Shown here piece after piece: positions 14,001 through 25,218 of a DNA stretch of 64,000 nucleotides. The first letter of the stretch is position 1. Each line of letters begins with the position of its first letter. The notes under the pieces are model-generated. The model ran no database searches. It had not been told where the DNA came from and worked only from the letters and a program-made list of their open reading frames with translations. The position numbers and the translations under genes are program-made. Location of the stretch: positions 45,264,979 through 45,328,978 of the forward strand of contig NC_090704.1 of NCBI RefSeq assembly GCF_040954835.1, written 5' to 3'. The DNA is from Lepisosteus oculatus (Eukaryota > Chordata > Actinopteri > Semionotiformes > Lepisosteidae).

Positions 14001-17000
14001 CTTCCAAACATGCGTGCACATTCTGCACGTGCAAGGCGAAAAGGGAAATCAAGGATTTAGGAGGACAACAGGAGAAAACATGCAAGCACTGAACTCTTCC
14101 AAGTACTACTGTTAACTGATTCGTTACACATGACAGCAAGACTAGAATAAGATGCAAATAGGTGTTAACTTGACACTCACCGTTATGAAGATTCTCTGGA
14201 ATTTCTATAAAATGAGCTCCACCTAGTATTAGGAATTGTTTGGACAACTAATTGCAATTTCTTGTCTATCTCATTTTTCCCTGACACTGTGAAGCTGGTT
14301 GCATTCAGTACATGACTGTCAACAGAGCTAAAAACACTTCTTATCTGCCTGAATACATCACTTTCTATGGTCACCCATAAAATGAACAGCATATTTACCG
14401 TTTAGCAGCTGACGGTGACTTTGCCACTATAATTGCATTTCGATAATCCGGAATCTAAAAAGACACAAAGAACACGATAGAAAATGCTTAAATACTTACA
14501 GCTACCTCTTCAGTAACAATTAGCACTAAAATGCCTTTTCATTTCAACAGATAACAGCTTAATTAAATGTAATAATTTAAGTTTATTTTGTTCTTTTTCA
14601 AGAATAAAGGTGATAAAGACATTACAATGCCCCTGCCAGTAACTTTGGGAAGAGAATATCCCACAAATGTCATTAGGAGTTTCCACATATAGGTTTACTC
14701 TCAATCAACAGTTTAAAACCCCCCAGAGTCAGAAGGAACAAAACAACAATGCCAGGGCTCACAATACCTCCTCCTGTATGTACTGCAGCAGGAAGGGGGA
14801 AGCTCTCAGGTTATCCACAGGGAAGCTGAAGAATCCCTGGATTTCTTTCTGGTGTAAATCCATGGTGATAATATGAGTTAACCCTGGGTGAAGGGAGCAA
14901 CACACAATAACAAGCAGGTCAGGACACACTCATGGCAAAGCAGGGATGCCAGGTTTAAACGCCTTTCTTTGATTCTGCCCACAGTCTACCAAGTAATTAC
15001 CTGCCCCTCCCCTGCTGTTGATTCAAAAGGAAAAAATAAGTTCCAGGAAGGCATTTAACACTCCTAAAACAGAGGCTTTGCCTTACTGTCCACACTGGCT
15101 GTGTGTATAAGCCAATTTCGCCAACGCTGAAAAGAAATCTACTTTATTATACTGCCATATCTGCACAAATTACTGAAAGTGTAACAGCTCAGGAAAAAAT
15201 CCTTTTTCTAAAAAAAAAAAGTCCCAACTATGATCTTTAATCATCAGGGTCTCTCACAGTTAAAAGAGGGGGTTAAATGCATGCTCTGAGCTCTTGGCAT
15301 AGATGAGGGGTGGGAGGGAACTTTTGAGAAAATCGTCTGCAATGTGTCCAGAAGCATCACGGCTACCCTGTGCCCCAGCCCCTTGAGATGTATAGTAAGT
15401 TTCACCTGCTTTAGCCAGCATGGATGCCAGCAGTTTGCACACAATGGAGCCCCTCTTTCTCATTTTGCACTGCTTGCTGTAAGGAAAGTAAGGGATGACA
15501 CCTATGATGTTCTTTGCACAGGAGGTCTTGAGAGCATACGCCATGACTAACAGCTCCATGATGGCTGTGTTCACATCTCTGCGTCGTCAAACAAGAAAAA
15601 AAAAAGGGAAAGAGGACATACGGTAAATCATTGGTGCTTACAAACTATGAAACAATGGCAATGCAATGCAATTCTGAGATCTATACTTCTATTCTTTGGG
15701 GTGTAAACTGCAAGCAATACAGACTTTGGCATGATTAGCCTAGTACCCCAATCACCCACGGACTCTGGGCTTACTATCCTGTCAGGCTGCCCCATGCCCA
15801 GACTACAGCATGTTCTGTGTGCCTCAGAGAGTGAGCATCTGGCCCCCTGTCCTGTTGCAGGGAGAGTCCCAACTTAATGCAGGACCACCGTGTCAGCCAG
15901 CCCAGTGCAACGGACAGCCGCTGCACCATCTCTCATTTTAACTGTCCACAGCCGCACATCAATCCTGTGCTGCAGCATCTAGAGTAATGACCTGCACTGG
16001 CTCCACTAGAATAATTTTCTACACTATTAATGCATGAAATAAATCATGGAAGCACTTTGCAAAAGGCTAACATACTGCACCCTTTAAAAATTAATCTCAA
16101 AACTATCTGAATATGCTTGGCAGACAGGAAAACGAAAACTATAAATAAGCTGTGCAAACATAACCCTTTCTCTTCCTTGCATACTGTTATTCTTCATATG
16201 GCAAAAATGGAAAACCACTATTAACAACCTCAGTTAGTCGTGTGCTATATATATACACAAGCATGCGCGTGAACTAACAGACAAATGTTATCCAAGTAAT
16301 CCTACAGATTAACAGAAAACATCTGGCAAAGTCTGGGATACCAACAAGGTTTATGGAGCCTATGTTGTACTCAGGAGTTAATAAACTAACATCTTCTTCT
16401 ATTATTTTACAAGTAATGGGTTTCAAATGTCTAGGACTGGCAAGGCGACAGCTTCACACTGTGAAATTCTGGAGGACGTCTTGAGTAATGTTCTCAGCTC
16501 TCCAGAAAACCAGTTTGCCTATACCAAACACAATCAGATGCCAATGCACACAGAACGTGTGACGCCTACAAGAGGAATGAGGAAGACTAAGGTGCTTGGC
16601 AGAAGTTTTCATCACAAGCCTGCAAGAGTTCACATGCACACAATGCATCCGTGCAGTGTGTAGTTTTCCCCTACAGCAAAAGATTTATTAAGGATGCAAA
16701 CGCACATTGAAATTATATAGCTGGGGAAGAGTCGTCTGTTAACGAAATCATTTTGTGATCCACTTACCTAGGGATTGTCTGTATGATGAAGATGTCTTGC
16801 CCACGAACAGATTCTTTAACATCTACCCGTGTTTCTATTTAAAAAAAAAACAGAGGTGTTGTAAATTAATGTTAACCCATTTAAAACACCGCATCCTGAA
16901 ACCGACAGAAAGCATAGTCTGATACAATGTGATTTAATGCGTCTCTTCAGCATGTCAATAGTCTTGCACAAAAAGCTGCATGAGTTTCAAGCAATCAAGC

Positions 17001-20000
17001 CCATACCAGCAGGATGCATTGTGTTACTGGATGTAATACAGCAGGCACCCAAACGCATCTACTCACCTCTGTTGGCTTCCTGGTAGACCACAGACTTCCC
17101 CAGTTCAACCCCTAGACGCCTAAACAAGAAAACAGGTTAATATTTTTCAAACTACTGCAAAAGATGAAAGCGATATTAAAATATTTAAAGAACAAAACAC
17201 TCTTTTTAAAACTTTTGGTGAATAATTTGTCAGATTTTTTAAAACACAATAGCACAAGACCTTTCTCCCCCCAACCCCTAAAGTGACTCTGTGCCACTTG
17301 ACCAGGCTCAGCTGTGAAATTCAAAACATGCATTTAGTCCAAGGACCCTGTGTCGACTTTTTAAGTACATTACAAAACCCTGTGCAGTGATCACTGTCAA
17401 AGCACAGACTGCAACAATAAAACTAATTTCAGACAAAAAGCAGAACCTTGAACATGTATTATTGCTTTTAAGCAAGTGGATGCTGGCAAAGTGAACAAAC
17501 AGGCATGCAGCCAGGCCATTAGCACAGACCTCACTGCTGTAAGCACACTGCATTCGGTAATTTGATTGTGTTCCCACATCGGTGTAAATGACCGTGCAAG
17601 TATGTGAATACATCTCCCCACACTTGGATTGAAATGCTTGTGTATGCAGATATTTCACAGAAATGTATGTTTATACCCATCTTCAAGGTGTCTTAATTTC
17701 ATCGTAAAATGACTAAGCTACTTTTCTTTGTACTTTTTCTACATCTTCAATGGACTGCTTATGGACACACCAAGTCATGTGCAAGTCACACCGAAGCATA
17801 AATGTCAAATGTGACAATGCTGCTCAATCTCCGTGGCGTGCAAGCTACAGTGCTCTTCCACAGCACAGAGAATGAGCTGTGCACTCCAACTGTTAAACCT
17901 CACCTGGAGAGCAAAGGCACTGCACAGATTCCAGGAACTCAATCTGTACACTACTGGCCTTGCTGTCCTTTTCAAAACATAAGGTAAATGAGAGGTAATA
18001 ATGGCTTCAGTAACCTAAGTTCAAGGCAGTAGCTGCATCAGCATGCGTAGCCTGCAAAGGAACAAGTAAGGTTTTATTCCATGCTGAGAAGAGAAGAAAG
18101 GAAAAAGTTTTCAGGTCTGAAGAACCGAAAGGTCTCAGCCGAAATGTTCAGTAACCTAATGCAACTACAAAACTGCTGAGAAGGCAAAAAAACACCCCGA
18201 AACAATCCTGAGCAATTCTGTCAGTAAAAAAAAACACCAGCCCACTCAGAAAACAAGGTCCAACTTTAGACAAGGCCACCGTTAAATCACGTCATCGCAA
18301 CAGTAAACTGTCTAAATCTAAAAGTAAGTAATCAACATGCAACTTGAGTGGAGTCCACACAGCTACTGTCTTTAATCAAGGGGGCACAGCAACCAGAGCA
18401 CCAGCATGTAGAGTCCAGAGCAGTCTACAGTGAAGTTCTGAATTCTGAGCAGCTTCCTGCAGCTGCTACATCAGAATCGCCTGTGGCTGCAGCAGAAAGA
18501 GAGCACGCCCGGACCAGGATATGACTAGCCAAGGAACAACTTCCAAGAAAGTAACATTTATCTGCACTGCAGTTAAGATTTACAAGCAATTGGATGTCAA
18601 GTGCCATCCCTGAAATGATGATGATATACGTTCTCCTAAACCTGCTTTCTTCAGCTGTCAAGCATGATATTTCTGATGTACAGTATGAAGTAGACTGCGT
18701 GTGTGATTTGGGAACTCTCAGTCCTACTATCTGTACAGTACATGGAATGTACTATACAGGACACATATATATACGTATAGCCTCACTACAGAATGCAGAG
18801 AGGTAGACATGCGATGCCTTAAGCACCAATCACATGTAGTCTATTTCTGGATTCTAAAGATTATCATGTTCTCATCTTTTTAATCCAACTGTGATGAGCT
18901 ACAAGATGAATTCAAGGTCTTACTAGGCTGTCTCTTGACATGATTATCCATTGTGCCAATAACAAACATACTTTGATAGTCACACGTCCCTGCTACGATG
19001 CTTACAAGAAAATTTCAGTCTCGGCATTCGCCTTGTAAACATTTTCTGCAAGAGCCAAGATTAGTGCAAGAGCTTGAAAACAACCCCTTGTCTGAACTGT
19101 GAATGGGAGAAGTCATGGAAATTAAAAGAGTTTTATTAGACTGCATTTGGACTCTTCCTGAGTCTGCTGACACACCTGAAAGGCCAGTAATGAGCCACTG
19201 AGTAGAGCCCAAACCTTACTTCTTCGCTGTAAGAGCAACAGAGCTCAGGGCTGTTCTGTACTGCAGAGTCACAGAAGTCGCCACGATTCCATCTGGCCCT
19301 GCTGCGACTGACACTGAAGACGGGCAACAGGTTTAGGCTCAGCAGCGGGGAAACTGCATCTGTATTTATTTCAATTTGTGCTTGAAGTTTTCATGCGTTT
19401 CAACATGGTTGAATTCACAACTAATAAAAAGCCTGTTTGGCAGACAGCAGTTGATTGACCTCAAGATCTCATCTAGCTTGTTCTCTAATGTACCCAGGGT
19501 ATCGTCTTCAGCAGCATGGCTGGGAAGCTTGCTGCACACTCCCACAATGGCCTGCATCCCGTTCTCGGTTTTAAATGTACTTTCACGTAGCTCCCACCCG
19601 TGTCCTCTGGTTCATGTTTCACTGCTCATCGTGAAGAAGTCCACTGTGCACTGTCTTATTAGGAATATTTGTATCAGGTTCCCTCGCAGTCTTCTCCGTT
19701 CAGGACAGAGCACTCGAATCTGAAATTCGGCTCGGACTTTCTCTGACTCTAATGTCTCGGAATCCCAGGTGCTCCAACATAAATACTTGCCAACAAATGT
19801 TCTAGCACTGGCTTGTTTTAGTCCTGGCAACACCCCCCCCCTCCCGTTTCCATGGCCGCCAATTTTAATATTTTTTAACGGTGAAAAAAGCAGGACCTTA
19901 CAGCTCCCCCTCCCACTTATTATACAATGACCTCTCACAGTGCTGGCCCTGGAGCGCTGCAGTCCCTGGGTTTGATAGCTAACTCCTGATCATCAAGAAG

Positions 20001-22718
20001 TAAAGCCCTGGAAACAGTGTTAATAAAGGTCAGTTAAGTGAGCATTTGATTGAAATCAAGTGACGAACAGACCAGAGTGGAATGAAAACCAGAAAACACA
20101 GAGGCCCTGCAGGACCAGAGTTGACATCATGTGCCTGTTCCCTAGGCTATATGCTATAACCATAGGCTACATTATAAACTGACATGCTCACCAAATCCCT
20201 CATCAAAACTGGCAGTCCTGGTCTTTAATACCACCTGTACCTGTGACTTAGAAAGTAGGCCTATCAAGTGACATTCCAGGACTTCATCTGCATGCCTGTT
20301 CCTTCGCTCATGACTACACACCACCAAGGCAGCTTGGACTGAAATATGAACACACAGACCTCAAAACTCCAAAAAAACATGCAAAACAGTGTTAACGATC
20401 AGTTTTACTCTCCAACAATACAAAAAAAACGGGCAAAACAAAGCAGGGGGAGAAGAAGCATAAACTGCAACAAAATGAAATTAAAGTTTGCTATTTTCCA
20501 TAGCAAACTTCCATGATGGACAATCCTAGAAAGATAACGAGAAAATGAATCAATAAACAGTAGATAAGAAATAGAGTCCCTGCAAATGTTCAATTTAACT
20601 GCTAAGGCAGAAGATCAATAACTCTGGCACCTTAAACCTGAATGCTTTCTGAAAGAGTTCGTGCTCTCAGTCCCCTACAGCAGAAAGAAGAGTCTCAGGA
20701 CTGGGTGATAAATTATGATATTCTCTGAAATCTCCCTTTTAATTCTAAGAACACTGTCTGTGCATGCCATTCTCCAACAGACAAAGCAGAAGTCATCTCA
20801 AGAGAGACTGCGTCACAATCAGCCCTCAGGATACAGGAACGTTGCATACTGCATTTGTTCATCGGATCACAAACAATTTAAACATCATAAAAAGCCACAT
20901 ACAACCTGGAGTTTTCCTATAGCATTTAAACGGGACTGAAGATAATTAAGACAGGAAACATGAGATTCACTGCATCAGAAAAGCCTAAATAAATCAGAAT
21001 GTCCTTATAACACCCAAATGAAAGCCCCTTATTTAACACTTGGTACCAGACAAATACATTTAATAACGAACTGTGGGCTTACTGAACATACTTCGCCATT
21101 CAACTCAGACCATTAACTGCTGCACCACACTTCTTTTTCTGATCGACTCAATCGTCTGCAAGAACGGAAAACAGCGATCCCCAGCAAATCAGGGCACAAT
21201 AACATAAGTAAGGTTATGACTTAAACCCTAACTGCTAGGTAAAGAAAGAAAAGACTATCCCACAATTTCACCCAGCCACTTCCAACAACACAGCGCTGCA
21301 TTTTATCCACAACCCTTTGTGTACAGAACTGCCTCCTTTTGTCGGTCCCAACAGCATGGAAAGACATGACAGGGCACTGCAGCTCAAATAAATACCCCCG
21401 AACACAGACACACAGAGGGGAGGCGTTTGCCAAAGATTACTACTGTTCAACCCCACTCCAGCCTGGAGCAAAGGTGGTGTTTGACGTTGCCCACGAGACT
21501 GGATCTAAACTGGTGATAACATTATCACTCCTGAATTACTTCACCTAAAAATGGAAAAAAGACAAAGACTAATGGAAATTTCTTTCTTTTTTGAAAAAAA
21601 TGCACTTTAATTCATCACACAGGGGATCCCAAAGTATTTAAAATAGCCAAAAGACAGTGAATTAAAGAAGAAAAATAAGAGCCAGGACACACAAGCTGAT
21701 ATATTTTAAGTGCATTTAAATCCAAGAACAAGAGGCACTTTTACAACACTAAGGGTTGTGGGGGTAACAAGTTACCCAGTCATGTTGTTGAAGCTGATAC
21801 GCCGGCCACTTTCAAGAAACTTGCTCAAGGGCACATTAACACTGTCTCACCTGAGATCTGAACCCTTACCACTTCTCCACTAGATGACCACATGAAGACT
21901 TACACTACTCAGACTCTGATCGCTAAATAACTTAATTCGACCCCTCCCACTTACATGATTTCAAATCTTACAAGTCTTCAGAACTCCATTCAAAAGTTAC
22001 CGCCAAAAGCGGGTGAACCGGAGCTCTCCAGAACAAGACCTGCAGGTCCCCGTTTTAAAGGAATGGGTGTGTATACATAGCAGATTTCACAATTCAGACT
22101 CTATAACCCGTGAACTCTCTGCACCCAACCCTCCGAGAGGCAAAATACTGTGCATGCTTGTAGCGGGCGGTGCTTAGTCTGCGTTGTCCTGAAGTGATAC
22201 AGAACACAGTTCGCCAGAACGAACGTCTGGCTTAATACAAGCACCGTGCAAAACGTTTAGCGAAGCTAGACGTTCTTCCTACTGAGTTAACTGTGCTGTG
22301 TCACACATCACGTCTTTACCACCAACCAGCCAATTAACACTGAAGCTTATGCAGTCAGACTCCAGCCGTCCAGGGCTACCAACCCATTTCTGCTTTCCAA
22401 AGCCTCAGATCCTTGCTCGACCAGGAGCTCAAGAGCGCATGTGCTGTATATGTGATCTGTATGGGGTCGATGCCGAGCTCAATATGAGTTCTCCCTGTTA
22501 TTAATCGAGGTTTTGCCAGCGTTAATGGGGCTAGAAATGAGAAATGCCCGGCGCTGGTTCACTATTTTACCTCCCAACCGCTGTGTGCAAGCGGACCCTG
22601 GCTCTCATAATCAATAACCATGATAACATACTTACTCGGTTATCTTCCGGGCCAGCTCCGTGCACGCTGCTGTGGAGTTAGCAGAGAACACCCGGTACCC
22701 ACTTTTGGAAACATTCAT
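5010..22718 (-). CDS. PRPSAP1: Phosphoribosyl pyrophosphate synthetase-associated protein 1
   Basis: This is a non-catalytic relative of PRPP synthetase. In mammals it binds the PRPS1/PRPS2 subunits in large cytosolic complexes and restrains PRPP synthesis, which supplies nucleotide biosynthesis. Ten coding exons on the minus strand: 22636-22718, 17067-17119, 16768-16834, 15406-15578, 14768-14883, 14399-14454, 12396-12541, 6641-6711, 5633-5779 and 5010-5168. All have GT-AG borders and compatible phases and sum to 1071 nt (356 codons plus TAG), matching human PRPSAP1 from memory. The N-terminus ([17 protein letters not shown]) fits PRPSAP1 better than PRPSAP2. Exon 4 carries [14 protein letters not shown] and exon 5 [11 protein letters not shown]. 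Exons 8-9 carry [11 protein letters not shown] where active synthetases have the PRPP-binding loop, so no catalysis is expected. The protein ends FRNITVDD. The chosen ATG matches the human start; the frame stays open upstream, so a longer N-terminus is possible. Introns range from about 230 bp to 5.7 kb. Confidence 0.95.
6712..12395 (-). other. PRPSAP1 intron 7 (5.7 kb)
   Basis: This intron separates the exon ending in GLELP from the exon starting at FMMAKEK. It contains a run of 18 G residues at 9663-9680 and general AT-rich sequence. I saw no further exon, RNA gene or recognisable transposon in it. A B-box-like sequence near 7855 has no matching A box or cloverleaf. Confidence 0.6.
9663..9680 (+). 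repeat. Poly-G homopolymer, 18 G
   Basis: An uninterrupted run of guanines on the plus strand inside PRPSAP1 intron 7. In the PRPSAP1 transcript it is a poly-C run. Its exact length is likely to be unstable and prone to sequencing error. Confidence 0.9.
12563..13830. repeat. Minisatellite of about 35 GC-rich units in PRPSAP1 intron 6
   Basis: The core TCACGCCTCCCAACAC recurs about 35 times with spacing of roughly 30-44 bp, most often 35 bp. It is joined by variable alternating CA/CG stretches. The distal half (13200-13800) is the most homogeneous, and from about 13805 to 13985 the units decay into degenerate CACACCGCCAA and CACGTGCACACGC versions. Several reading frames stay open through the array on both strands, so the long apparent ORFs here are artefacts. 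The near edge lies about 20 bp from the exon 7 acceptor of PRPSAP1 (12541). The alternating purine-pyrimidine CACGCGCGCACAC segments are of a type able to form Z-DNA. Confidence 0.95.
18026..18150 (+). mobile_element. Diverged copy of a Penelope-like dispersed repeat
   Basis: It shares GTAGCTGCATCAGCATGCGT, then a block ending in a GGTTTTATTCCATGCTGA-like segment, with copies near 38.7, 39.4, 57.8 and 60.4 kb. This copy keeps a CTGAAGA segment and a following GAAA segment of the hammerhead-like core but is otherwise diverged. Assignment to Penelope-like elements is inference from that core. Confidence 0.55.
19375..19770 (-). mobile_element. CR1/LINE-like 3' fragment, antisense
   Basis: On the minus strand it reads like the widespread fish and reptile repeat with blocks for 'attcaggttc' style text, a GCTGCTGAAGACGATACCCTG-like segment and an AGCTAGATGAGATCTTGAGG-like segment. 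I recognise it as an interspersed non-LTR retroposon tail, probably CR1-like, but cannot confirm the subfamily. Related, shorter pieces occur near 21.8, 45.6 and 52.7 kb. Confidence 0.5.
21750..21860 (+). mobile_element. Short CR1-like tail fragment
   Basis: Contains AGGGTTGTGGG, then a TACCCAGTCATGTTGTTGAAG block, matching the better preserved copy at 45510-45665 (CCAGTCATGTGGTTGAAGC). It is short and diverged. Confidence 0.4.
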
Positions 22719-25216
22719 TCTCGGAGAAGACGAACCCCTCGGTGCTCGAGAGTGAGAGAAAACAGATTTGTGAGGGACGCCCAGCCGCCTGTGCATATCT
22801 TGGAACAGTAAAAACACAGCTTTCTAAATCAAACGCTGTTTTGAAAAAGTCTGGGTGATGCTGTTGGGGTTTTTTTTTTTAAAGCCAACACCTCACCCAA
22901 CCAACAAGCACACAGCCTTATCTCACTGTAGCTTCCTATCTGTAAAGCCTTTCCGAGCACCAGTAACTGCGGCGCAAATTACTGTAGACTCAACAACAGA
23001 GATTGTATCCTACTTCGCCAAGGATTCGCTAAAAGCTTTAGATATATTCAAAAATACGTTCAGTAGGGAACACTTACTTTTGTACCTTTCACCTCGCTAA
23101 AAACTTAAGGGGAGCTGTAGAAGCCTAAGAGTGATTAACCGTGTCCTTCGCAGAATACAATGATCTCTGTTCTGTTCTGTATATAAAAAACAAAGGCAAA
23201 ATAAGACGGTGTTTTTAAATCTAGGCTTTCAATCACCAACTCCTGCGCCAGTTGGGTGAACTATGAAACCGAATTATACTACTACTACGCTAACGATTCA
23301 TTTCGATTAAAAAACCCGAAAAAAGTCGAGTCACAGCTCAAACAAGTGGCGTTTTAAGGCCCAGTTTACAAAAACTGAGTGGTAGATCATTTGCGATGCA
23401 AAAAACGACACTCCAACGCCGTTGTTTACAAAAATAAAACTGTAAAAACTGCAGCTAACCGAGTTATTTCTAATGCAGCGTAGACACGGTTTTCTCCGCT
23501 TTAAGATTCGTGTTTTCAAAACCAAAGCCCTTCTGATACAAAACACACGAAAAGCTGCGATGGCAGTACGTTTTGTACAAATACCAAAACTTGTACTCTT
23601 AACAGACTACAAAACCAACCGACCCTCAATCCAGTTTGTCTCTCAAGCTTCTGCAAAAAAAAACTTTGTTGCAATGCAGGCACTGTACCTAATCGTCCCT
23701 CCTCTCGTGACTGACAGTCGTGGACAACCAATAAAAGGCCCGGAAACTGAAAGGAAGGGGCGGTCGCTTGACGAAATTAACCACTCAGAACCCTCTAATG
23801 CATGGTGACCTAGGGTCAAAGAGCAAAGGGTGCACTTCCGCAACTTCCTGTTGAGTAGCTGCGGGATTTGAAATGCTGGGTACATTAGTGTGGAGGCTCA
23901 GGTGAAAACGGACATAAGAGAACTCCTTCATAAAGAGTATTGCCTGGCGACGTCTTTAATTAGAACTAATACAATCTTTAAATTCACAACAGTATGGAGT
24001 GCCGGTATTTCCTTATGCATACAAACGACTCGACTCACCTGCATACACAGTTACTAAGAAATTAGAACGAAGAGTACAATGCTTCTTATATACGCAATTC
24101 TGTTTTTAATTGACTTACAGAAAAGCTCATGGCAAAGTAAAGAATAAATCGTTACAGTCATTAATGAAACCGCTGTACAGTATGTAAACAGAAGAAACTA
24201 TATAAGTGCAGCTTATTGTGACAACGAGTTAGTACAGCAATTTCGTTCACCCAAAAAATAATTTTAGTTATCTGCTGTTGTTTTAGAGGACATTAATAAA
24301 AACTACACCCCCATCATAAACTAACAGCCTTCCTTTAAAATAAAATCAACATAATTGATCATTCCTTTAGCAGAGATCAGACAGTATATGGCGATTGTTG
24401 CCAGGCAGATGTGTACACAGGCTATGAGTACTAGATTAAAATGAAACTCAGTTTACAAAAATATGACACGATAACTATGTTGTATAATGCACTGCAGCTT
24501 TAAAATCTTTACAGTCCTAACAAATCAATCTTAAAATGTGTGGTAGAATGTCTAATCTAAGGCGTTTCCTCAGTTTGCTGGGATTGGTTTAGTTTTTATG
24601 CACACCCAAAAGTTCCAGCAAGACAGCAAGGCCTTCCTAAAACTAAACAGTTCACCACAGCTGCCGGCATTTGCTTGCATTAGGCTGGTCTAGTAACTCA
24701 CAAAAACAAGAGACTTGCACGTTTGTAGGAAAAGCACTACTGCAGTAGTGATGAATACAGTATTCCGTACAGTGCTTCTTCCGGTCGCTTAGCAGGGAGG
24801 CAGGAAGTGCTGGTTGTATCTTGTCATTTCATCAGAGTCACCCTTTCAGCTGATCAAATCTTGTGGTCCAGGGGGTAGGGCTACCGACAAAGTCAAGTGT
24901 GTCTGCCGTCCCACTCTGCCTCGTCACGTCAGGCACCCAGGCTGTCTCTAGAGCGGAGCTGCCCAGGCTAAGCCTCACAGTGTGAGACCTGTGTCGCCCT
25001 GCCCACAGCAGGCGCCTGGACTGCTGCACCCACTGCAGGCTGCCGCCTGGGGACTCCCAGCGGGGAGAGGAGCCAAGACAACACGCGCGACCTGAAAAAG
25101 AGTTGTTGCTCGGCCACGGCCCCCTTCTGACAGTGGCGGGGTCTCAGTCCACGTCCCAGTGTCCCCTTCCCTCTTCCCCCTCCTCCTCCTCTTCCCCCTC
25201 CTCCTCCTCCTCCTCC
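22719..25216. other. Region between PRPSAP1 and the Myb/SANT-like gene
   Basis: It covers the PRPSAP1 5' flank at its low end and the 3' UTR of the minus-strand gene at its high end. The flank near 22720-23000 has scattered CpG but no clear TATA box. No exon of another gene was seen. Several AT-rich blocks at 24000-24500 could hold variant poly(A) signals for the minus-strand gene (an ATTAAA-type match lies near 24107), but none is compelling. Confidence 0.4.
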
Positions 25217-25218
25217 TC
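25165..25218. repeat. CCT-rich microsatellite next to the stop codon
   Basis: A run of CCT/TCC triplets with TTCCCC interruptions on the plus strand, which is GGA-rich in the transcript. It overlaps the last codons and start of the 3' UTR of the minus-strand Myb/SANT-like gene. The TGA stop is at 25217-25219. Confidence 0.85.

Larger units (their letters stand above)
17120..22635 (-). other. PRPSAP1 intron 1 (5.5 kb)
   Basis: The first intron, between the exon ending ARKITE and the exon starting RLGVELG. It holds a Penelope-like repeat fragment (18026-18150), an antisense CR1-like fragment (19375-19770) and a second CR1-like tail fragment (about 21750-21860). No other exon was recognised. 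Confidence 0.6.

Noticed and set aside
12422-14092. Long open frames on both strands (556 and 509 codons on the plus strand)
   Set aside because: They are translations of the minisatellite in PRPSAP1 intron 6. Several frames are open because the unit has few stop triplets, and the plus-strand frames run antisense through exon 7.
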